11,245 nt of DNA from an uncultured Clostridia bacterium (lineage in GTDB: Bacteria > Bacillota > Clostridia > Lachnospirales > Lachnospiraceae), in the NCBI GenBank assembly GCA_947178045.1, contig CAMWWR010000021.1:1-11245 (forward strand). The letters run 5' to 3'. Made by a program: the position numbers and the translations under genes. Shown piece after piece: positions 7,098 through 11,245 of the stretch; the stretch's first letter is position 1; every line of letters begins with the position of its first letter. The notes under the pieces were generated by a model, which made no database searches, was not told the DNA's origin, and was given only the letters and a program-made list of their open reading frames with translations.

Positions 7098-7736
7098 TCA
7101 GCACCGCAGCGCAGCCGTGATATCGGAGCTGCGAAAGCCCCTCGCATAGAGCGCGGCCATCAGCTTCTGCCTTTCCTTCTCCGACAGGCTCGCCGGATCT
7201 GAGGTCCGCCGTCGGATCTGGCGGCGCAGCGCCGTCTGCTCCGCCTCCTCGAACGCATCGCCCATCAGCTCGATGCGCTCCTCCCTCACGGTGTCGAAGG
7301 CCTCCTCGATCACCTCCCGGGAAATTCCCTTTTCGTTAAGCCTCATGGAGAGCCGTCTGCTGCTCTCCTCCTCCTGCCTCGACCGGAGAAGGTTGACGGC
7401 AAAGCGCAGATCGTCAACATAGTGATATGCCTCCGCATATTCCACGGCCTCCTCCGCCGTCTCTGCAGGATAGCCGTCCGCCACAAGCCGCTCAGACAGC
7501 TCCTTCCGGCTCCGGTCCTTCGCAATCAGAAGATTCAGGACGCGCTTTTTCGCCCGGGGCAAAAGCGCGTCGCGAAGGATTTCGGCCCAGAGCTCCTCCG
7601 TGAGCAGGGAGCCCTCCTCCAGCTCATACTGCCGCAATTCCGCTGGATACAGAGAAAACAAAAACTCGTCGTTCACATAAACCTTTCTTTTCCGGCTGCC
7701 CTTGCAGCTCTCGATGGACGTAATGGTCCGCTCCAT
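7098..7736 (-). CDS. recX: RecX, regulator of RecA
   Basis: The 212-residue protein is a helical RecX-family regulator that binds RecA filaments and tunes their assembly. Three RecX three-helix repeats can be seen: around AKKRVLNLLIAKDRSRKEL with VADGYP (62-90), around YVDDLRFAVNLLRSRQEE with LNEKGIS (106-147), and around KERQKLMAALYARGF (187-201). The N-terminal segment ITSIESCKGSRKRKVYVND is the usual beta-rich leader. Length is normal for Firmicutes. The ATG lies only 2 nt after the recA stop codon and has a weak ribosome site (GGTGAGCAG), so translational coupling to recA is likely. The unit ends in a strong terminator 27 nt downstream. The C-terminus is rich in Arg and Glu; no key element appears lost. 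Confidence 0.95.
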   Translation of the reverse strand: MERTITSIESCKGSRKRKVYVNDEFLFSLYPAELRQYELEEGSLLTEELWAEILRDALLPRAKKRVLNLLIAKDRSRKELSERLVADGYPAETAEEAVEYAEAYHYVDDLRFAVNLLRSRQEEESSRRLSMRLNEKGISREVIEEAFDTVREERIELMGDAFEEAEQTALRRQIRRRTSDPASLSEKERQKLMAALYARGFRSSDITAALRC

Positions 7737-7738
7737 GA

Positions 7739-8950
7739 TTACTGCTCACCCGGCTCGGAGGTTTCCTGCTCGGCTGGCGCAGGCTCGGAAAAGCTCTCCG
7801 GCTCATCGGAGCTTTCCGCCTCTGCCGCGGCCTTCGCTCTGCCCCGCCCGGATTTTGCCGTCTTATCCTCCGCTGCGGCGGTCTCCTTCGCCGCGCCTTC
7901 CTCCTCGCCTGCTTTGTCCGCGCCGATGCCGAATTTCTCGCGCACCTTCTGCTCCACCTCCGCCATAACGGCAGGATTATCCTTCAGGTACTGCTTTGCG
8001 TTCTCGCGTCCCTGCCCGATCTTGGCGTCGTTGTAGGCAAACCATGCCCCGCTCTTGCTGATGATATTCTCCGACACGGCAAGATCAAGGATATCGCCCT
8101 CCCTGGAAATCCCCTGGCCGAACATAATATCAAACTCCGCCTCCTTGAACGGCGGTGCAATCTTGTTTTTTACGACCTTCACACGCACGCGGTTCCCGAC
8201 GTTCTCGCCGCCGTTTTTCAGGTAATCGATCCTGCGCACGTCGAGGCGCACCGACGAATAGAACTTCAGTGCGCGGCCGCCCGTCGTCGTCTCCGGATTG
8301 CCGAACATAACGCCCACCTTCTCGCGCAGCTGATTGATAAAGATAACGATGCAGTTTGATTTGCTGATAATACCGGTCAGCTTTCGGAGAGCCTGGGACA
8401 TCAGCCGCGCCTGCAGACCGACATGGGAATCCCCCATGTCCCCGTCAATCTCCGCCTTCGGCACAAGCGCCGCGACGGAGTCCACGATAATAATATCAAT
8501 CGCGCCGGAGCGGACCATCGTCTCCGTGATTTCCAGCGCCTGCTCGCCGTTGTCCGGCTGGGATATGTACAGCTCGTCAATGTTGACGCCGATATTTTTG
8601 GCGTACACCGGATCAAGCGCATGCTCCGCATCGATGAAACCGGCAATGCCGCCGCGCTTCTGCACCTCCGCGACCATGTGCAGCGCGACCGTCGTCTTAC
8701 CGCTCGACTCCGGCCCGTAAATCTCGACAACACGCCCCTTCGGCACTCCCCCGAGCCCAAGCGCTATGTCAAGGCTGATGGATCCCGTCGGCACCGTCTC
8801 GATATTCATCTGGCTCGAGTTGTCGCCGAGCTTCATGATTGAGCCCTTTCCGTACTGCTTTTCAATCTGTGCCAGAGCGCTCTCAAGCGCTTTCATCTTA
8901 TCATCCTTTGGAACAAATTTTTCCTTTTCCTTCTTATCTTCCTTTGCCAT
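7739..8950 (-). CDS. recA: RecA recombinase with long C-terminal tail
   Basis: The 403-residue protein is the ATP-dependent strand-exchange recombinase and SOS co-protease. The Walker A motif GPESSGKT is at 79-86 (K85), and the Walker B motif IIIVD ends at D157. The L1/L2 DNA-binding regions are present, with [17 protein letters not shown] (206-222) preceding [14 protein letters not shown]. The core ends near residue 344. A roughly 59-residue low-complexity tail follows, first Ala/Glu/Lys (346-379), then Ser/Glu/Pro-rich to the end, making the protein about 50 residues longer than E. coli or B. subtilis RecA. The ATG at 8950 is chosen for AAAGGAAG about 5 nt upstream and for the MAKEDKK start. 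The frame stays open to a TTG at 9121, but that has no ribosome site. It is cotranscribed with recX and controlled by LexA (site at 9159-9170). Confidence 0.97.
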   Translation of the reverse strand: MAKEDKKEKEKFVPKDDKMKALESALAQIEKQYGKGSIMKLGDNSSQMNIETVPTGSISLDIALGLGGVPKGRVVEIYGPESSGKTTVALHMVAEVQKRGGIAGFIDAEHALDPVYAKNIGVNIDELYISQPDNGEQALEITETMVRSGAIDIIIVDSVAALVPKAEIDGDMGDSHVGLQARLMSQALRKLTGIISKSNCIVIFINQLREKVGVMFGNPETTTGGRALKFYSSVRLDVRRIDYLKNGGENVGNRVRVKVVKNKIAPPFKEAEFDIMFGQGISREGDILDLAVSENIISKSGAWFAYNDAKIGQGRENAKQYLKDNPAVMAEVEQKVREKFGIGADKAGEEEGAAKETAAAEDKTAKSGRGRAKAAAEAESSDEPESFSEPAPAEQETSEPGEQ

Positions 8951-9171
8951 AGTTTCTTCCTTTCTTTCCGTCCTGCCATATCCGCCGGCGCTGCATTCCG
9001 AGGCGCGCGGCAGCCCTCGCCGGCCTTTGCTGCACTCCCGCCGCAGTACTGTCTGTGCCACGCGTATGCTCCTGCTTTGCTGTCTCTGCGCAGCTTCGCA
9101 GATTTCGCAGACGATTTCCAAATTATCATATTTACCGCAGCCGAATGTTTTCAGTATCGAACATGCGTTCT
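8951..9171 (-). other. Long, structured recA leader
   Basis: From the predicted start near 9171 to the recA ATG is about 220 nt. The minus strand can form an extended hairpin at 8984-9024: GCCGGC/GCCGGC arms, plus GCTGC/GCAGC inside, with a 4-nt bulge. A second hairpin is TCTGCG/CGCAGA at 9085-9102. TCTGCGAA occurs twice in tandem near 9093-9113. No separate gene with a ribosome site was found in it. Confidence 0.5.
9159..9170. promoter_or_regulatory. LexA (SOS) box of recA
   Basis: GAACATGCGTTC is the Gram-positive LexA/DinR operator GAAC-N4-GTTC, with C flanking on the left as in CGAAC. It lies immediately downstream of the recA -10 element, where LexA would block the transcription start. 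Confidence 0.92.
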
Positions 9172-9177
9172 GATATC

Positions 9178-9206
9178 ATGTTATCGTACTTCACTTCAAA
9201 TGTCAA
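9178..9206 (-). promoter_or_regulatory. Main recA promoter
   Basis: Perfect TTGACA (9206-9201) and TAACAT (9183-9178) are separated by 17 bp on the minus strand. The LexA box begins 7 bp after the -10 element, matching the usual SOS layout. Confidence 0.85.
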
Positions 9207-9280
9207 TCACTTTTTCGGATATATTGCGGGCGGCGCAGTCCAAGACCAAAAAACAGGACACCTTGAAAGTACGAAGCTAT

Positions 9281-9331
9281 CAGAATCACAGAATATCCAG
9301 ATATTACAGAATATTCAGATATTACAGAATA
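9281..9331. repeat. 18-bp AT-rich tandem repeat, about 2.8 copies
   Basis: CAGATATTACAGAATATT (9298-9315) is repeated as CAGATATTACAGAATA (9316-9331). It is preceded by a degenerate copy, CAGAATCACAGAATATC (9281-9297). It lies upstream of the main recA promoter and downstream of a second minus-strand promoter. It has no coding potential and is too short and AT-rich for a CRISPR array. It may be an UP-like or protein-binding element, or simple slippage. Confidence 0.75.
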
Positions 9332-9363
9332 CCCGAACGCATCCAACCGGGGCTTATAGCCCT

Positions 9364-9392
9364 ATTATAGCAAACCTCTTCTTTCCTGTAAA
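9364..9392 (-). promoter_or_regulatory. Second minus-strand promoter upstream of recA
   Basis: TTTACA (9392-9387) and a perfect TATAAT with extended TG (TGCTATAAT, -10 at 9369-9364) are spaced 17 bp apart. The expected start near 9357 falls in a GGGCT-TAT-AGCCC hairpin (9350-9362). The only gene it faces is recA, about 400 nt on, so it is either a distal recA promoter or drives a short noncoding RNA. Confidence 0.6.
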
Positions 9393-9442
9393 GTTCCGCA
9401 TGCCTTCGGAAGCGTAGAAGATTTCATAAACTTTTTGTTCAA

Positions 9443-9495
9443 AATTCCGGGCCGTGTCAGCAGGGGGTATCTGAAATTCCGGGCTAATTCCGGGC
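9443..9495. repeat. Three copies of AATTCCGGGC
   Basis: The 10-mer occurs at 9443-9452, 9475-9484 and 9486-9495, all in the same orientation; the first and third extend to AATTCCGGGCCG. They lie 115-167 bp upstream of the BFD-like gene. The surrounding stretch 9393-9609 otherwise holds no recognisable gene, and no convincing plus-strand sigma-A promoter was found. The role is unknown. Confidence 0.6.
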
Positions 9496-9609
9496 CGCAG
9501 CATAACGGAGGACATCTGATTTTGCGGCTCCGTGAATAAGTCTCCTGTTTCGGGACATACTTATGCAGAAAAGAAAAAACAATACAACTGCGGCATGGAG
9601 GAAATTTTT

Positions 9610-9789
9610 ATGGATGAAAACGAAATTATCTGCTCCTGTATGGGAACAACCGTCCGCGATATCATGGATGCGGTAGAGAATGGAGCAAAGACGCTCGAGG
9701 AGGTTCAGGCCGTGACACAGGTCGGCACCGTCTGCGGAGCCTGCCTTGACGATGTGGAGGCGCTGATCAAAAAACTGACAGACAAATAA
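9610..9789 (+). CDS. BFD-like [2Fe-2S]-binding protein, 59 residues
   Basis: This small protein consists of a single BFD-like (2Fe-2S)-binding domain. Four cysteines, C8, C10, C42 and C45, have exactly the spacing of E. coli Bfd (C-x-C, 31 residues, C-x2-C). The segment CSCMGTTVRDI starts the helix-turn-helix-like fold, and VGTVCGACLDDV closes the cluster site. E. coli Bfd passes electrons to bacterioferritin for iron release. In anaerobic Clostridia stand-alone copies are common and their partner is usually unknown. The ATG at 9610 has GGAGG 8 nt upstream. The frame is open further up to a GTG at 9532, but that extension has no ribosome site and no family similarity. It ends before a strong terminator. 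Neighbours are a reductase and a flavodiiron protein, so a redox role fits, but no bacterioferritin gene is in view. Confidence 0.88.
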   Translation: MDENEIICSCMGTTVRDIMDAVENGAKTLEEVQAVTQVGTVCGACLDDVEALIKKLTDK

Positions 9790-9807
9790 CGATTCTCTGT
9801 GCAAAAA

Positions 9808-9853
9808 GCCCCCGCAGGCGCGGATTTTCCGTGCCCGCGGGGGCTTTTCTTTT
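9808..9853 (+). terminator. Bidirectional intrinsic terminator between the BFD-like gene and the reductase
   Basis: GCCCCCGC (9808-9815) pairs with GCGGGGGC (9837-9844). An inner 8-bp stem (9817-9824 with 9828-9835, one G-T wobble) sits behind a single A-C mismatch, with loop TTT. TTTTCTTTT follows on the plus strand, and AAAAA at 9803-9807 gives a T5 run on the minus strand. It can therefore stop both convergent genes. Confidence 0.93.
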
Positions 9854-9854
9854 A

Positions 9855-9880
9855 GGGAAACGCTGATTAAAGCGTTTCCC
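9855..9880 (-). other. Perfect 10-bp hairpin directly after the reductase stop codon
   Basis: GGGAAACGCT (9855-9864) and AGCGTTTCCC (9871-9880) are perfect reverse complements around a 6-nt loop. The arm begins at the base after the reductase TGA. There is no T-run of its own. On the minus strand it precedes the shared terminator, so it may protect the mRNA 3' end. Confidence 0.6.
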
Positions 9881-10879
9881 TCAGTCGTCCCAGCCGCAGA
9901 TCTCATCGATCTTCCGCAGCTCCTCTGGGTCAAAATTGGTGTTTTGAATGGCCTTGATATTATTCAATATCTGCTCCGGTCTGGAAGCCCCCGCAATCAC
10001 GCTCGTCACGATCCCGTCGCGCAGGATCCAGGCGAGCGCCATCTGCGCCAGACTCTGCCCGCGCTCCGCGGCCATATCGGCCAGCGCCCGGATTTTTTTC
10101 AGCCTTCCGCCGCTCAGGCTGGATTCCTTCAGGAAACGGCCGTCCGTGCGGATGCGGCTGTCGTCCGGAATGCCGTTCAGGTAGCGGTCGGAAAGCATCC
10201 CCTGCGCCAGCGGACTGAACGCGACGATTCCTTTGCCGAGCCTCTGCGACGTCCGCTTGAGCTCGTTTCGCTCGATCGTGCGGTCAAAGATGGAATAGCA
10301 GTTCTGATTGACGATGAACGGACAGCGAAGCTCGTTGAGAATCGCCGAAGCACGCTCCAGCGTCGGCCCGTCATAGTTGGAAAGTCCGACATAGAGCGCC
10401 TTGCCGCTCGACACTGCCTGCGCCAGCGCCCCCATCGTCTCCTCCAGCGGCGTGTGCGGGTCCATCCGGTGGTGATAGAAAATATCGACATAATCGAGCT
10501 GCAGCCTTTTCAGGCTCTGATCGAGGCTCGCCAAAAGATATTTCCGGCTTCCCCAGTCCCCGTAAGGCCCCGGCCACATCCCGTAGCCTGCCTTCGTGGT
10601 GATGATCAGCTCGTCGCGCCAGGCGCCGAGCTCCTCCTTCAGGATGATCCCGAGATTTTTTTCGGCGCTTCCCGCCTCCGGCCCGTAGTTATTTGCCAGG
10701 TCAAAATGCGTAATGCCGTTGTCGAACGCCGTGAAGCACAGCCGCTTCATATTATCCATCGGCATATTGCTCCCGAAATTGTGCCAGAAACCGAGCGATA
10801 TTGCCGGCAGCCTCAGCCCGCTCGCCCCGCAGTGCGGATATTCCATTGTGTTGTAACGCTGTTCCGAAGCCTGATACAT
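9881..10879 (-). CDS. Aldo/keto reductase, YghZ (L-glyceraldehyde 3-phosphate reductase) type
   Basis: The 332-residue cytoplasmic NADPH-type oxidoreductase has the (beta/alpha)8 fold of the AKR superfamily. The catalytic tetrad is visible: D60 (THFDLANNYG), Y65, K96 (ITTKAGYGM) and H137 (FYHHRMD). Features shared with E. coli YghZ are the MWPGPYGDWGSRK loop (101-113), DIFYHHRMDPHTPLEET (132-148), GLSNYD (165-170), FSPLAQGMLSDRYLNGIP (221-238) and a C-terminal IAGASRPEQI cofactor site (295-304). YghZ acts on L-glyceraldehyde 3-phosphate and methylglyoxal; the true substrate here is not shown by sequence. The ATG at 10879 follows GGGAGGTG. The frame extends upstream to 10972, but without a ribosome site. 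It is transcribed alone, divergent from the flavodiiron gene and convergent with the BFD-like gene. Length is close to that of YghZ. Confidence 0.9.
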   Translation of the reverse strand: MYQASEQRYNTMEYPHCGASGLRLPAISLGFWHNFGSNMPMDNMKRLCFTAFDNGITHFDLANNYGPEAGSAEKNLGIILKEELGAWRDELIITTKAGYGMWPGPYGDWGSRKYLLASLDQSLKRLQLDYVDIFYHHRMDPHTPLEETMGALAQAVSSGKALYVGLSNYDGPTLERASAILNELRCPFIVNQNCYSIFDRTIERNELKRTSQRLGKGIVAFSPLAQGMLSDRYLNGIPDDSRIRTDGRFLKESSLSGGRLKKIRALADMAAERGQSLAQMALAWILRDGIVTSVIAGASRPEQILNNIKAIQNTNFDPEELRKIDEICGWDD

Positions 10880-10987
10880 AGCGCACCTCCCTGTAATTTT
10901 CCTTTTTTGCTCCCGAAATCCCATTGGTTTACAGTTTTTCCCTGCAGTCCTTCCAAATATTCGAAATTTCATATACTTTTCTTTTTA

Positions 10988-11017
10988 ATTATAGTATAAT
11001 GAATGGCGCATAGTCAA
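10988..11017 (-). promoter_or_regulatory. Promoter of the aldo/keto reductase
   Basis: TTGACT (11017-11012) and a perfect TATAAT (10993-10988) are separated by 18 bp on the minus strand. The -35 element overlaps the left arm of the palindrome at 11015-11031. The leader is about 100 nt. Confidence 0.75.
10995..11000 (+). promoter_or_regulatory. Possible -10 element of the flavodiiron gene
   Basis: A perfect TATAAT lies on the plus strand, giving a start near 11007 and a leader of about 60 nt before the flavodiiron ATG. No good -35 element is found at 16-18 bp, so this assignment is weak and may depend on an activator or be incidental to the AT-rich sequence. Confidence 0.35.
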
Positions 11018-11031
11018 TACTCGCAGTATTG
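11015..11031. promoter_or_regulatory. Perfect palindrome, candidate operator between divergent redox genes
   Basis: CAATACT-CGC-AGTATTG has 7-bp perfect arms and a 3-bp centre. It overlaps the reductase -35 element and lies just downstream of the possible flavodiiron -10. One bound regulator could thus affect both genes. It does not match the Fur, PerR, Rex or LexA consensus as known to me. Confidence 0.55.
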
Positions 11032-11068
11032 CCTTATTTCATGCCAGTAAAGAAAGGAGCTGTTATTT

Positions 11069-11245
11069 ATGGAAATTACAAAGGACATACGCTACATCGG
11101 CGTAAACGATCACAATGTCGATCTGTTTGAGGGACAGTACGTCGTCCCGAACGGTATGTCGTATAATTCGTACATCATTCTGGACGAGCAGGTTGACGTC
11201 ATGGATACTCGCGTCCAAAATTTTACGCACGCATGGCTGGCCAAC
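11069..11245 (+). CDS. Flavodiiron protein (A-type flavoprotein, FprA-like), N-terminal fragment at the window edge
   Basis: Only the first 59 codons are in the window. The segments IRYIGVNDHNVDLFEGQY (7-24), VPNGMSYNSYIILDE (26-40) and VMDTRV (44-49) are the characteristic start of the beta-lactamase-like diiron domain in clostridial flavodiiron proteins. The ligand motif HxExD, the remaining iron ligands and the flavodoxin domain lie beyond the edge. These enzymes reduce O2 to water and/or NO to N2O in anaerobes, using electrons from rubredoxin or a related carrier. The ATG has AAAGGAG 9 nt upstream. It is divergent from the aldo/keto reductase. Assignment to the family is strong; the O2 or NO preference and any C-terminal fusion cannot be judged. 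Confidence 0.9.
   Translation, partial: MEITKDIRYIGVNDHNVDLFEGQYVVPNGMSYNSYIILDEQVDVMDTRVQNFTHAWLAN

Noticed and set aside
5432..7120. A 562-codon open frame on the plus strand across the carboxyltransferase gene
   Set aside because: It is antisense to a clear PF01039 protein with a ribosome site and promoter. Its translation is Arg/Leu-rich with no family resemblance, a shadow of GC-biased codon use.
7702..8036. Plus-strand open frames rich in Ser/Pro/Ala opposite the recA tail
   Set aside because: They are mirror images of the low-complexity Ala/Glu tail codons of RecA and have no start signals.
8951..9121. N-terminal extension of RecA from a TTG at 9121
   Set aside because: The extension has no ribosome site and no RecA similarity. 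The ATG at 8950 has a good site and gives the usual RecA N-terminus. It remains only as a minor possibility.
9281..9331. CRISPR array
   Set aside because: The units are 18 bp, directly abutting without spacers and AT-rich, and no cas gene is in the window.
9532..9609. GTG start giving an 85-residue BFD-like protein
   Set aside because: The extra 26 residues do not belong to the domain, and GGAGG sits at the correct distance from the ATG at 9610, not from the GTG.
9484..9933. A 149-codon minus-strand frame over the BFD-like gene and the reductase end
   Set aside because: It crosses a strong bidirectional terminator, overlaps two well-supported genes antisense or out of frame, and resembles no family.

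Overview
This window looks like chromosomal DNA from an anaerobic, Gram-positive Clostridia-type bacterium, probably Lachnospiraceae-like. The evidence is a biotin-dependent Na+ pump operon with a free-standing biotin carrier, a recA-recX pair behind a Gram-positive LexA box (GAAC-N4-GTTC), a flavodiiron protein, strong AGGAGG-like ribosome sites and consensus sigma-A promoters. The genus assignment is inference, since no search was possible.

Layout, left to right. (1) 1-1454, minus: a membrane-anchored diguanylate-cyclase-type sensor whose C-terminus lies outside the window. It has its own promoter and a roughly 145-nt leader with pseudoknot potential. (2) 1791-6895, minus: a five-gene operon read from right to left: mmdA/pccB-like carboxyltransferase, oadG-like small subunit, biotin carrier, oadB-like Na+ pump, oadA-like carboxyltransferase. 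It starts at a promoter near 6969-6997 and ends at a strong terminator at 1729-1762. (3) 7098-8950, minus: recA-recX, nearly abutting, with a sigma-A promoter, a LexA box at the start site and a roughly 220-nt leader. It ends at a terminator at 7020-7071. (4) 8951-9609: a repeat-rich, gene-free stretch with a second minus-strand promoter, an 18-bp tandem repeat and three copies of a GC-rich 10-mer. (5) 9610-9789, plus: a 59-residue BFD-like [2Fe-2S] protein. (6) 9881-10879, minus: an aldo/keto reductase of the YghZ type. (7) 11069-11245, plus: the start of a flavodiiron protein, divergent from the reductase across a short region with a perfect palindrome.

How the genes fit together. The central operon encodes two different carboxyltransferases, one of the acyl-CoA type and one of the pyruvate/oxaloacetate type. 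One biotin carrier and one set of membrane pump subunits sit between them. This supplies the equivalents of all three subunits of propionibacterial transcarboxylase (12S, 1.3S, 5S) plus a Na+-translocating decarboxylase. It could therefore exchange CO2 between an acyl-CoA and pyruvate, or decarboxylate either substrate to export Na+. recA-recX is a standard SOS unit. The BFD-like protein, reductase and flavodiiron protein look like a small redox or oxygen/NO-defence neighbourhood. No tRNA, rRNA, CRISPR array, insertion sequence or phage gene was seen.
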